From Selaginella moellendorffii (lineage: Eukaryota; Streptophyta; Lycopodiopsida; Selaginellales; Selaginellaceae), in assembly GCF_000143415.4 (NCBI RefSeq), contig NW_003314349.1:254563-318562 (forward strand): a stretch of DNA of 64,000 nt, given 5' to 3'. Below the pieces are notes generated by a model, which saw only the letters and a program-made list of their open reading frames with translations, made no database searches and was not told the origin of the DNA. Position numbers and translations under genes: made by a program. Below, one piece after another: positions 22,684 to 35,129 of the stretch (position 1 is the stretch's first letter; every line of letters begins with the position of its first letter).

Positions 22684-24191
22684 ATGGCTTCTCAAGGTAC
22701 GTCGTCTCCAAAGATCCATGTCCTCGCATTTCCCGTCAAAGGCCAGGGACACATCACTCCGATGATGCATCTCTGTAAAAAGATCGCCGCTCGAGATGGA
22801 TTCACCGTCTCGTTCGTCAATGTCGACAGCCTCCACGACGAGATGATCAAGCACTGGAGAGCTCCACCCAATACGGACCTCCGCCTCGTCTCAATCCCAC
22901 TCTCCTGGAAGATCCCACACGGCCTGGATGCTCACACTCTCACTCACTTGGGTGAGTTCTTCAAGACCACCACCGAGATGATCCCAGCTCTCGAGCACCT
23001 CGTCTCCAAACTCTCTCTCGAGATCTCGCCGGTCCGCTGCATCATCTCGGACTACTTCTTCTTCTGGACCCAGGACGTTGCTGATAAGTTCGGGATTCCA
23101 AGGATTGTTCTGTGGCCTGGATCCACTGCCTGGACCACGATTGAGTATCACATACCCGAGCTCATCGCCGGAGGCCATGTCTTTCCCAGCTTGACCGAAG
23201 GTAACTCCAATTTAAGTTTAAGTTCTGCCAATGGCAGTCACGTACGCCTCGAAACTTTGCAGCGAAGAAGCTTGTCGCGGATGAATCTGTAGTGGGCATT
23301 ATCAAGGGACTGGGACCTCTTCATCAAGCCGACGTACCTCTCTACTTGCAAGCTGACGATCATCTCTGGGCGGAGTACTCCGTGCAGCGAGTCCCCTACA
23401 TCCGCAAGGCCTCCTGCGTGCTCGTCAACTCCTTTTACGATCTGGAGCCGGAAGCTTCCGACTTCATGGCCGCCGAGCTCCGGAAAGGTGGCACGGAGTT
23501 TCTCTCTGTCGGTCCCATGTTTCTCCTGGACGAGCAGACGTCCGAGATCGGACCAACCAACGTGGTGCTCAGGAACGAGGACGGCGAGTGCCTGCGGTGG
23601 CTCGACAAGCAGGAAAAGGCTTCCGTTCTCTACATATCTTTTGGCAGCATCGCGGTCGTGACTGTCGAACAGTTTGAGGAGCTTGCGGTGGGACTGGAAG
23701 CAATCGGAAAGCCTTTCTTGTGGGTGTTACGGCCAGAACTTCTCATTGGAAATCCGGTAGAGAAGTATAAGGAATTCTGCGAACGTACCTCCAAGCAGGG
23801 ATTTACTGTGTCCTGGGCACCGCAGCTACGAGTTCTGAAACACCCCTCCATCGCTGCGCACCTCAGTCACTGCGGCTGGAACTCGGTGCTGGAAAGTATC
23901 AGCAATGGAGTGCCTCTCATGTGTTGGCCTTGGGGAGCTGAGCAAAACACCAACGCAAAGCTGGTTATACACGACTGGAAGATTGGAGCTGGATTTGCAA
24001 GAGGGGCGAATGGACTGATCGGCAGAGGCGACATCGAAAAGACGCTGCGGGAGGTGATGGATGGGGAAAGAGGGAAGCAGATGAAAGACACGGTTGAGGT
24101 GCTGAAGTGCAAGGCAAGGAAAGCTGTGGAGAGTGGTGGTCGATCCGCTGCGAGCTTGGATGATTTTCTTAAAGGCCTCAGCAGCCAGTGA
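22684..24191 (+). CDS. UDP-glycosyltransferase (family 1), copy 2
   Basis: Paralogue of the UGT at 4746-6238, also 481 aa. Exon 1 is 22684-23200, the intron is 23201-23262 (62 bp, 15 bp longer than in copy 1) and exon 2 is 23263-24191. The GQGHITP catalytic-His motif and the full PSPG box are present, with the usual Trp in MCWPWGAEQ. The two copies differ at only about a dozen residues, so the duplication is recent. No lesion is seen. The acceptor substrate cannot be told from sequence; the terminal PSPG Gln suggests UDP-glucose. Confidence 0.94.
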
Positions 24192-24560
24192 TGCAATGAT
24201 AAGTTATCACTGCAAGTGCTAGCGTGAGATGGCAAACATGTGAAAAACTTACATGCCGCGAATTTGTCAAGCTTGACAAAACATGAAGCGAATAAAATAT
24301 TCGTCTACCTTGCAACGCCTTTGTTGACTGGAAAAAACAGGACCGAAATCCACCGTTGAATAGCACTGATCTCTTTCTCATCACATGTAAATGCCGTGAT
24401 CGATCGCGCCGTGTTTGATCAGCCACGACAGAGCAGGATTCTTAGTGAAGGCTGAAAAGGAGCAGCAGGAATAGTGCCACAGCATTAAGGATAGGCTCCC
24501 ATCGTAGCAGGCTTCTCCTTGCTTCTCATTACACTGCCTCTTCCTTGTTCTCTATAGAAA
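24192..24560. other. 3' flank of UGT copy 2
   Basis: Shared with 6239-6544 as far as about 24,485, then unique until the PLP fragment. No gene is seen. Confidence 0.4.
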
Positions 24561-25319
24561 ACTTCCTCATCAAGCACGTCGCCCTAGGGTGAGTAATCTC
24601 TTCTGCATATCCTGGAATTCTGTTTCAGGGAACACGCATGCCGAGGACAGCTACGTCGGAGAGAAGACCACCCGGATGGTGAAACTGGCCACGAGTTATG
24701 TCAAGGAGTCCCTTGGAGGAACCAAGGACGATGCTCTCTTCTTCTGCGACTCTGGAACCACTGCAGCTGTGAAAAAGCTCCACGAACTTTTGGGCTTGTC
24801 GGTGCCACCCCAAATGAGAGACTCATCCGTGGCATCGATGACAGGTGTTCATAACCGCCTGTGTCCCCCGTGTCGAGCAAACCTCCGCCGAGCTGTGTGT
24901 CTGCTCGTGAGGGGTTTCGGTGGTGTGTGCCGTTTGTAACAAACATCATCTTCCCCAAGGCAAAGTCTTGCCGACAATCTGTCAACTGTTTAAACTACAG
25001 GTTATTCTGACCGATGATGGATTGATCGACATGAAGCACCTCGCTGCACGCACGCCGTCCAAAGCTAACGGGGGATACCAGCCATCGCTCGCCTTCTACA
25101 CAAACATGGAGCAGTATAGCATGCTTTGATTTGGCAAGCTGGTAAGACGAGATCAGAACGAAAAGTGATTGTTTAGAATTTTTGGGTAGCTGTTACAATG
25201 ACCATCATAGAATATCTTTTGTCTTTAATATTTGATACATGCTCAGGAAAAAAATGAATATGAATTGGAGCCCCTAGGTATCTTGCCTTTTAGTCCGTTT
25301 TATACATTAGTAAACATGT
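24561..25319 (+). pseudogene. PLP-enzyme gene fragment (direct orientation here)
   Basis: This begins with the end of exon 1 (AACTTCCTCATCAAGCACGT), passes an intron-like stretch and an exon 2 reading GNTHAEDSYVGEKTTRMV, then DDALFFCDSGTTAAVKKL. After MRDSSVASMTG the frame enters unrelated sequence, and a broken exon 3 piece (DDGLIDMKHL) follows. From 24,649 to 25,319 it is the inverted twin of 7798-8467. It lacks the PLP lysine and cannot encode the enzyme. Confidence 0.8.
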
Positions 25320-28218
25320 GTATACACAAATTTAGTTTTTTTATAAGATCGATTTTATATATGTACACAAATTTAGTTTTTTTATAAGATTGATTTTTGA
25401 TACACCAAATCCCTTATTTGAGATTGATTTGCAATTTCAGACTTCTTAAACGACTAGTTTCCTTGTCTATAAAGATTGTATTTTTGTCTGACTTCACCAT
25501 ATTTACCATTTCATATTGTTTTATGAGATTTTGGTACGCAATAATAGTTTTTTTAAGTCATCAAAATTTATATGAGCTCTCTTTATCACATATTCACGAT
25601 AAATTTTAATGTATAAATGTAGGTGCATTTTGTCTGATACTAAGTCTTTACAATGTTTATAACATTTAATTAAGTTGTATATTCCTTGATTGTTTCAGAT
25701 TTTCCTTGATAAAGTTTTTGTAGTTCATCATAATTTTCTCCTGGGTTTGTTTCCATGAAAAAATCTTTAAGGAAAATTTTTGTTTGTTTATCAAATGTGC
25801 CAAGCTTTTTGACATCATTATTATAATACTAATCTTTGGCTTGCCTTTTTAGTGTATAGGGGAAAAGAATTTTTTCTGTATATCTACTTGATTAAGCTTA
25901 ATTGCTTCTATGTATTTCTCAATATACAGTTGTGGGTCTTTTCCTTTAATCTTAGAAAAGGATGGATATGTGATGATGGTATTTATTGCTATTCCTGCAA
26001 TTGCCATCATGTTCATTGCAATTTGATATAAAATGCTCTATTTTGCAACTAATATAGACAAAATAGGTATTTGGTTCCTAGATCATCGTTAGAGGGTTTA
26101 TAAATTTAACTTTTCTGCCTTTTATAGGGTATTACTTTAATTGTTTTATGTTCCACTATTCTCAGTTGAACTAGAGGCATTTTCTATGTGCCAATGCTGC
26201 TAAAGAGAATAGCATATGGATTTACGTATTTTGGATGATTATCAAAGTCGTATTGGGATTTTTAATCTCCTTTTCATTGAGGTGTACTTAATATGCTTTC
26301 AGCTCACTCTCTTTCAAATTTTTCTCTAGTTTGGTTAAGCAATGATTTAGTTTGTTATGAAGGGAGGTCAAGATTGCAAATATCATGAGCAAGTACTCTA
26401 TAATCTCGTTTTAGATCTTGTGAATATTTCTTTTCAGACTACCTTTTACTATTCAGATTGTGAGGGAAATATTGTATATCTATTACCTTATTTGGTATAG
26501 ACAGTGATAATTTTATATATAGGGACTATTCCTTTTAAAGCTTTATAGGTAAGATCAATTGTTAGTTTATGCTTATATATTTCCAGGTTTGTTGGCATTG
26601 TTACTATGGCAAGCCTAGTTATTATGCCTCGTTCGTGGAGTGAGTGGTACAAAGTTTTAGTATGAATTGATTCCCTTTGTAAATTAGCCTATTAATCATT
26701 CTTATGAGCAAACACTTAACTTCTCAGTCAATTTTGAAATGGGGATGGCTTTCCTTTAGAGGCCAAATGTCTAGGACATTGCTTATACGAAAGTTCTAGG
26801 AATTTCTCGAGCAAAAAATATTATTTTTCATAGCATATTTGTCTTACTTAAGTGTGGTCCACTTTAAAAGATTTTAACTCCACAAAATTTTGTTGCCTAT
26901 CAATCTAAATTTAGAATTGATCTAACATCTATTAGCCCAATTATCAGTAAGTGTATTTCTACCTATGGGTATCTAAGCTTTATTGTGGACCATTAAAGTT
27001 CCTATAATAGTGTCTTTACCTAAGATTGCATAGAATTCTAGTAATTGTCTAGTAGGTAAATTTTTAAAATCATTTGCAAGTTATAATACTCAAGATTTGC
27101 ATCTAGCTCGGATAGACAAACTATCTCTCTATCTAGGAAGAATCCTAGTACTATTTTATTTTTGTATAGGTAACTCCTAGATATAAGTCTTGATTACACT
27201 ATGTACCTACAAAGTAATCTAAGTGTATTATCACACCTTTTTTGACAATAATAAAGGTACCAAGAGTCAGACTTCTATATGCCTTGAGCAGAATACTGTC
27301 AAGTATTTCAGTCGGTAATTCATCGAGCTATTTAAGTAATTTTGTTAAATCTATCATTTGTTGGCATAGTTAAGTATACAAAATAGTTTAGTTTTTGCTT
27401 TTTTATACTTTTGCCTAGTCACACAGAGTGGAGATCAGCCAGCTTCCATCTAATTCTATAAGAAAAATGTATCTTTTGATAGGTGTGGTGAATTGCTGGT
27501 AAACATTCTTATTTTGTCTACCCTAATTCCCCCATTCAACTTAGTAGAGGGTCGTCAATCCTTAATCTCTCCACCTATGTGTGCAGGAAGTCCTCCCTTT
27601 TTTTCCTGTGTTTAGTGTAGTTAAGATTAATTTAGTGCAAAGTCTCTATACCCAATTCTAGAGTAGTTTGCCTACTTTGGCTTATAACTAACCTTGCCCT
27701 TATAACTATAGAATTAAAAAGAGTATTCAATTGTTCTTGGCAAATCTTGAGCAAACCTCTTTTAAATGGTTCAACACTAGGGACTAATTTGAATGGGGCA
27801 TGGAGATCAATCTGTGAAATTTCATTATATAATCAATACAAAAGTTAAATTATTTAGCACATGATAGTTGTTCTAGATCAATTTGCTTGTGGAATGACTT
27901 TAGATAGCTTTTCAAACATGTGATAACTAATTTGTGGAAGATTTTGCTTTAGATGTAGACAAAAATTGTTTTTTAAGGTAAGTTTTTCTCTAGCTTATTC
28001 ACCAACAGTCAATTATGGTCAATACAAATCTTTGTTCAAGCTTGTATGATAAATTTTTAGCTTTGCAATGTATTTCAAAATTTCTGGAAGTGTCTAAGGT
28101 TATTTCACCTTTTTAGACAAAACCCTTATCTAATATCTTTAAGCTTATTTTAGCTCTTTAAAGATCAAAGTGTGTCTCCAAGATTGATACATTTGCCTAA
28201 CAACAAGTTCTATAGCTC
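25320..28218 (-). other. AT-rich, probably decayed retroelement interior
   Basis: About 2.9 kb of AT-rich sequence with no long frame. By position it is the interior of the minus-strand Gypsy copy whose 5' LTR is at 29,547-30,003, but I see no protein motif good enough to confirm it. A short tandem duplication (ACACAAATTTAGTTTTTTTA) lies at about 25,325-25,390. Confidence 0.35.
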
Positions 28219-29546
28219 TCTATTCCATGTTTATAGCATGAAGCCTCTCAACTGCTTTGTCTAGCAAAAACTCAATTAACACATAAGGTGATTTATATAT
28301 TCCAAACATAGGCAAGATTGAGTTACAACTCTTATTGTAATAGTTGTATAATTTTGCCTATATGCAAAATATTGACTATCTGAGAATTATCTTTTGTAAG
28401 GAGGTTTACGTTTCACAAAGGGTGGTTCACACCTTGCAAAAGGTGTTTCATGCCTAAAGTGATGAGTATTTCCCTTAACAATTTAGTGTTGCTTAACTAG
28501 TTTGAAAAATGAATTTTCATGTCTATTCACTTGTATAAGGAGAAATCAAAGGCAATCACGTGAAATATGCCCTATATCCCCTGAAATGAGGTCTAGACAA
28601 AGAGTAAATAGGGCTAGATGTTATGTGAATGCTCTCAGAATCTATAGGAGAGTGATAACTTTCACACTAAACAGTGTTTGCAAGCTCTCTTTATATAATA
28701 GATAAGCTTTGATTAATTCGTTTAAGTGTACTAGACATAAAGTGGTTTGAATGGTTATAGTGGTTCATGATAACTATTTCCAAATTTTCAATTTTATGAG
28801 TCTTGTTTGAATTTTATAAGCTCTTATAATATGCATAGAAGACTTAAACTCGGGACAAGTCTATTCTAAAACTGTATATGAGTAGTAGTTAATGTTAAAG
28901 GACCTTGGATCAAAGTCTTGAGACAACACAATGTTTTAATTATGATTTTTCTTTTATTAAAGCCTCATAAGATTTGGATGAATAGTTCCTCAATTTATTC
29001 TTCACTAAGACTGGCTTTAACTCTCTTTAAACTGGAGTCAAAAACAAAAGTTATAAGTGCCCAATTTTCCTACTTATGTATGCCTAGAAAAATTGTGACA
29101 CGCTACTAAAAAAAGTGTGTTTTAAAAACCCAAGTGAGAATTTACTCAGAAGGAAAGAATTCTAGAGTAGTTGATTGTGTCTTCCATATCAAACAAACTC
29201 CATTCCTTTTTTTTTTGGATTTTTCTCAAGAAATTGTCAGTAAAACAATTTAAACTTGAGTTTTTTAGTAATATATGTTGTACTTCAATTTTAAACTCGT
29301 CCTATGCTCTATGGCTTTAGTGATAGTTGAAAAACTATATTTCTTATGTTGCCTAGGCACTAAGCCACTGCAATCACTAAAAGACATTTTTCGTTCATTG
29401 TTGTCTAGGCTTAAGGGCTTTAGAATTATTGAAATGATCTACTTGTGAATCCTAATGTTTGACATGTTTGAAATTCATAAGGAATTTTCTCTCAATTGTT
29501 TTTCAAGCTAAAGAGTGATGGCTTATCCTACCATAGTTGTTAAAAG
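28219..29546 (-). repeat. Duplicated non-coding interior next to Gypsy LTR (unit 3)
   Basis: Nearly identical to 11,740-12,852 with about 210 additional bases (28,478-28,690). The left breakpoint of the unit 2/unit 3 duplication is at 28,219 (11,740 in unit 2), at TATTCCAT. No gene is recognised. Confidence 0.6.
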
Positions 29547-30003
29547 TGAGTAAGGCTTTTTCTACCTGTACTCATGTTCTTGCCCATACCTGCAAAATAG
29601 TGATAAAAAACATAGATGAGAATGTAAAAGAAAAAGAGAGAAGAAGATAGAAAATAATAAAATTTAGCCTCAAACCCCAAAGGTGTGAGTAATAATAAGT
29701 ATATGTCATTTTTTAACTTTACTTTGTACAAACAATCATAAATGGGAGAAAAAATGGTTAATTCAATGCAAATGCATACAATAGTGAGCGAGGGTTGTTT
29801 TTTAGCACGTCTAAGTGTTATTTATATACTACATGATTTTATAACTGTTTTTAACTATTTCATGATTGTCTATGACAAGCATTGCTTAAGTCAAGTTTTC
29901 TTTTTTGGATACTTAAGCTTAGGCATAATCTCATTTCATCTAAACTTCCTTCTTCTGCTTTGCTTGGGAAGATATACAAAATAAAACATTTACCTCTTCA
30001 TCA
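29547..30003 (-). repeat. Gypsy 5' LTR (unit 3 copy)
   Basis: A 457 bp LTR with TG...CA ends on the minus strand, nearly identical to 12,853-13,309. The outer flank repeats the AACAT target-site bases. Confidence 0.7.
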
Positions 30004-30225
30004 AACATTGCCAAAGTCTGAATTGATAATTCTAAGAAGAATACCATGCTATCTTTCATGGTATTTCCAAAATATACAAGTCACTTTGCTTGAGAGGTTA
30101 AGCAAAGATTATTAAACTGCTAAAACACTGTTTGACATGATAAAAGTGCACCTAGATCTAATCACATATCAAGCCACAGAAAATCATCAAATAAATCAGA
30201 CATAATAATTACTTCTCTAAACCAC

Positions 30226-30344
30226 TAAAAGATGACTGCGTTTTGGTGTCCAAAGCAATGCTCAGTCTTCATTTCTTCCCTCCACTCAATCCATGCGAGA
30301 ACCACTATCTCCAAGCCCCATCTCACTGTCAACCATCTCCTCTT
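30226..30344 (-). pseudogene. Antisense ABCG relic 4, left piece (split by 20 kb insertion)
   Basis: Matches the low-coordinate part of relic 2 (13,523-13,640) and stops abruptly at CTCCTCTT (30,337-30,344). The continuation of the same relic resumes at 50,362 with a repeat of these eight bases. It is therefore the left flank of the inserted element. Confidence 0.8.
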
Positions 30345-30405
30345 GAGCGTGGACCATACTTGAGCTCACGAGCTGAAGAGTTGAGCTCACGAGTTGAGCT
30401 CAATT
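30345..30405 (+). repeat. Left terminal inverted repeat of the 20 kb element
   Basis: It begins GAGCGTGGACCATACTTGAG and contains two copies of TTGAGCTCACGAG. The 28 bp at 30,378-30,405 is perfectly inverted at 50,317-50,344. Confidence 0.7.
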
Positions 30406-30978
30406 TTCAATTGTAATTTAGTACAAACATTATAAACTTTAAAATTTTAAAGTTATGGCGAACTTAATAATTTCATAACTCTCTATATATTATATAGATA
30501 AAAATGTTCTAAAGGACACTTCTTGTTCTAATAATTTAAATATTTACTACATGCAATAATAGAGACATTTGTTAAAATATAAAATAAAATGTTTGCAAAA
30601 AGAGTATTCTTGTCACTTCTTTAAATTTGTACTCTGTGCTTTCTAGCTAGTAAATGTCAGGTTCGTCAGAATTTTAAAATTATTAAATTTGAATTAAGAT
30701 TCTATATAAGGCCATATAACCATTTGAAAGGAAAAAAAAACAACTGTGATGGTACATATGCTCTCACAATACATTGTAACATCATACACCCGAAAGACTA
30801 TCACAAAATATATTTTGAGAAGGTAAAGACAAAAATGGAGACTCATAAATACTATGGGCAGTATTGCGAAAAGAACCTCACAAGTATATGAAATGAAAAG
30901 TGAAATAATAAAATATTTTTATTAATTATATAAGTTTATATTATTGATAGAGAATAAACATCGATAGTGCTGGAAAAT
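30406..30978. other. AT-rich subterminal region of the 20 kb element
   Basis: AT-rich sequence between the left terminal repeat and the 3' end of the transposase gene. No gene is recognised. Confidence 0.4.
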
Positions 30979-33900
30979 CTAATTAGCTCCAAAAGTTTTC
31001 TGCAACTCGGCAATAGTAAGGCTTGCTTGGTGTATATGAATATCCACTTTAGGATCCTGGTGCAAGATGTTGATGAAGATGTAGTACATATGCTTGCAAG
31101 GAGCATATGCCTTCCCATGTTCCTTGCGCTTCGTAAAGTCTGGACATGTGCAAGAAGGAAAGTCTTGAATGGCAATTGTGTACTCTCCACCTTCTGTTTT
31201 GATTGTGTACTCCTTTGCGAGTGCAGTGATGTATTTCGTGGAGAGAATCTCACACTCAAGTGTTTGAGCCAAGTTTATTTTACCTTGCTTCTGCTTGGAG
31301 ACGGTACCAATAAATTTAACTGCCTTACCTTTTCGTGCTGGCCTTTTGTGCATCTCTGTAGGAATAGTCCTGGTTCTGTCACTCATATCTCCAACTCTTC
31401 TCTCAAGATTGAAACCAGATTTCTCAAGGTTTTCAATCTCATCCGAGCTGAGCGCAACCCCATTAGCAACCGGCCATTCTTTAGGTACTGCATCAGGTTT
31501 AGTCACTATAGTGTCTTCAAGCCGCTTTGTATGGTTGACATCAGAGTTGCAGCAATATAACCAACACCATCTTGAAAATCCTGCTTGCTTTCGTTCCCCA
31601 TGGAAACATGGGGCTAGAACAGAAGCAGACTTATCACCACGGATCCAAGCCCAACACTTGCCCCTTGGAAGCATCCCCACACACCTTACATTTGATTTCG
31701 CTGGCACTCGACGGATTGCCCATTGCTTCGGCTCCACACTACGATAAGCAATTTCAACCTGCTGTGATGCACTTTCTTCATCAGCCACTTGAGGTGGTTC
31801 GGTTCTGGGGCGATGTCTTGGAGCAGAATGATACTCAACATCAGGCCTGTAAGAGCTTTTTGCTCCAAGATCCGTGCCAACATCTTCACCAGCAAAGGAA
31901 AATCGACGCTTTGAGCGGACGGTCTTCATATCACCAACAGAAGCCCGAGGAGTGTACTCCATAGATGTGCCGCGGACCACTTCCTCCACTGCAGTTGCCA
32001 TTGTTCGTGCTGGTGGAGTCACTTTCTTCTTCATTCGATCGTGTAACATCTCAACCGAAGGTCCTGTTCCCATGTATCTTCTTTCCTCAAATGCCAAGGC
32101 TTTTGAAGATTGCTCTACAGCGCGTATCAAATCTGATAGACATGCTTCATATAGACTCATCTTCCCTTTCCCTGCCTCAGAGGAACGTCAGCTCCAATGT
32201 TTACTCTCTGAGAGATTCACAGTTGGGGTGTATGCAAGATCCTCAAGTGGTTGATCCTTATAAAAAGATGATATTAAAAAGCAAAAAAAAGAGAGGAAAA
32301 AAAGAAAAACCAACCTGAAAAGAGTGATGTCCCCATTGGAACATTCTAACTTCCCACCACCCCAACCACGACTCAAGTTGTGGTAGACAACTTACGTCAA
32401 TATGGCCATCTTCACGCCACCACATTCAGATCTCGTTTGCTTTTGCCTCATGCTCTTCTTCAGAAGGTGCAGCCTGCCATTGTTTGCACAACTCCTTAAA
32501 TGCTAATTGGAAATTTGGCTTGATAAGGTGGCAGTGTTGGTTTAGGCTCTGAGCCCAATGGAACTCACAAGTCCTCTCACGACCTTCTAGGGGTAGACCA
32601 TTCCCAAAGACTGCCCGGACACCATTCCAATTAGCCCCAGCCCCATCTGCCATGAAACTGCGAAAGTTGGCAGGCTTACCAGTCCGCTTCAATACAATGT
32701 CGGAGAGGGACTTCCAAAATATTTCTTGAGCCATCTGGTCTTGTACTTTAAACTCTGCCATTGCAATTGTCAAGTTACAATGTAGCCTGTGAAAAGTGCA
32801 ATGTTTAAAACCATTTTAAGATAATGAGAAAAAAAACTACCTCGGATCATACACATGAGCTCCCATGGTTGTCCAACCCGCCACCCGCTCCATATGGTCA
32901 AAATGTACCTATGCATTAGCAAGGTCACTCGACCCAGACATATCCATTCGGGAAACAAGATCCACACCAAAGGCAGGGCCCATGGTAGACATTTTGAAAA
33001 CGAAGGGGCGCTCTTGCTCCCTAACGACTTGATCTAGAAATAAACTCCCATAGATAAACTCATAGGGACAAGTCTGTTTTAGTTCAAGGATTGAGTCGAT
33101 TTTTTATTGGAGTTTCCCCTCTCGAGATTCACACATCCAAGACTTTATCCTAAATAAAACAAAATGTAAGAGAGATATTATTAAAGAGTATGTAATAATA
33201 TTTTCATACCTCCTGAGGCTAGTTGCAGGTTGCACATGTCGTAGTAACTCCCGCAAGTTAGCCTCATCCAGTTGAGTATTCTTGTAGTCCGGATCAAGTA
33301 ATGTATTTGCAATAAAATCCTTGAGCACTGTCTTTTGAACATGCTTCGGAGTTGCAAATGAGTTTCTCACAGTCTCTATCTGCACTGCATCTTTGAAATG
33401 GTTGACTGAACTCCTTTGTATCCCTTCTTGCATTGGATGTGTGTGCGTGCTAATATGTACTGTAGCTCTACCAACCTCTCCATCCCGTGGAAGAAAATAG
33501 TACATCTTGGCCCCGCAGATGGCACGACACAATGGAGCATTCTTGCAAAACCAACACTTGAATCCAACACCAATAGTGTCACAGAGGGGAGGATTGGTTG
33601 CAGATCCTTCAAAAAATATGGAGTTTTTACCGCGCTCTTGATTGCATGCTTTATTCACACAATCCAAATAACCACCACAATGAACCATGGACACTGTGCC
33701 TTCGAAATGCTGGAAATGTGTGGTCTTGATCTTGCACCAGTTGTGGACATCCTGCTTCGTCTCCATCCCCTTTCGTTTTGAGCTGACAAGAGGTGGTAGT
33801 TCAAAGAAGATATTGCCATTGTATGTAGATGGGAGCTCGCTAACAGGCCTATGCAGAAAGGAACGAATATTGATAGAGAGGCGGGAAAACTGGAAAGTGT

Positions 33901-34225
33901 TGCAAACAGCTTGGAATATCAGTGAAGTTGGAGTTTGGAAATTCTTGGCTCGCACTGGACTAACATCTCCACTAGAACTAAAAGAGGAAGAAATGATGAC
34001 GACCGACTCTTGCTTCACATTCACTTTAGCAGGATCACAACCTCGCACTTTGATTGGAGATCCAAAAACTCGAATCTCTTTCGACTTGGAATGTTGCAAA
34101 TCCCAATGTTGTCCACCTTCACCTACACCCGAAAGAAGAAACTCCGATCTTTCAACTACACCAATGTTGTTGCGAATCACAGCTTCCAATGAAATAGAAC
34201 CGAGAGAAAGATCGAAACGTCGGCA
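30979..34225 (-). pseudogene. Mutator-like (MULE) transposase gene, decayed
   Basis: Read on the minus strand, the 5' exon (about 34,189-33,210) encodes a Cys/His-rich zinc-binding region (FKCWFCKNAPLCRAICGAK, later THTHP) that resembles FLYWCH/GCM-type fingers of MULEs. After an intron, a middle exon reads MGAHVYDP and, after a further intron, LHCNLTIAMAEF, FMADGAGANWNGVRAVFGNG and CEFHWAQSLNQH, the MULE core with the C-x2-H motif. The last exon (from about 32,290 down to 30,979) reads NLSESKHW and ends with a SWIM finger (CTCPDF...CKHMYY). In-frame stops interrupt it, for example TAA after GKLQ, TAG after LANA, TGA after ANEI and TGA after KHWS. No convincing start ATG is present; the 34,189 position is a TTG in an open frame. 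The role would be cut-and-paste transposition of the surrounding element. Confidence 0.75.
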
Positions 34226-35109
34226 AAGAAAACTTTATGAAATAAGACTTTGGGAGAAAGAAAGCGGTGGGTGATCTTGGTAATGCAAAAGAAAACCCTC
34301 CATTTTGTTGCCTTTAGGTTTTGGAACTCTGAACTTTTATAACGAAATGTCACCTCACATGTGCTATGCCATTATGTGAAAAGATAGGGGGATTTTATTC
34401 TAGGATCTAACATCGAATAATGTTGTTATAATAAATTCTGTATGAAGTATATAGGACTATGTTGTACCATATTAAAAGTCTATATACATTGAATTAAAAA
34501 ACATACTCAAATTTATTATATGCACTAACTTTTGGTAGAATGGAAAGAAATATCACCTCAAGCATGTGCCATAATATGAAAGATAGGAATGATTTTATTC
34601 TAGGATCTACCATCAACCAATTGTTGCCAAATAAATTAAATATTGTACATATTTTCAGTACTTCATTAAAGCTAGAAATCATCACATTCTTCTGAACTCA
34701 TTTAAATATATTCCATCTTTGTACTACCATCTATCACCTATAGTAAATTATCTATATACATTGCTTTGGAAATAACACCTTATGATTTAATAATCTTATA
34801 TTTTCTAACAGTTTCGTATTGTGATCAATTCAACACATGTGTCTGTGACATTATTTCACATTATGACATAGTCATATTAGAGCACACCTCCATTATTAAA
34901 TTACAATTCAAAAGGACTTTGTCACGTGATCAAATCTAGGGCGGAATAGAAATTGTACAGTGCTAGATTTATTATTTATTGTACAGTGAAGATTTACTGC
35001 ATCCACGATGAATGGCTGTGATGAAAGTTAGGTTAGGGTTAGGGCAGCTGCCGGCGTTAGGGTTTTACAGAAAGTAGAGCGGGAGATTGGGAGTGACTGC
35101 GGGAACAGA
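34226..35109. promoter_or_regulatory. Divergent intergenic region between transposase and methyltransferase genes
   Basis: About 880 bp between two genes pointing away from each other. A diverged duplication is visible (34,340-34,430 and 34,540-34,640, sharing GATTTTATTCTAGGATCTA). Just before the methyltransferase ATG, at 35,028-35,068, there are repeated GTTAGGG motifs; the reverse complement contains AAAACCCTAAC, a telo-box-like element found in many plant promoters. No gene is seen. Confidence 0.45.
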
Positions 35110-35129
35110 ATGCCGCCAAGAGTAAGTTT

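Noticed and set aside
25320-28218. Possible decayed gag/pol of a Gypsy element
   Set aside because: The position next to a 5' LTR suggests it, but I could not find a convincing protein motif, so it is only listed as AT-rich sequence.
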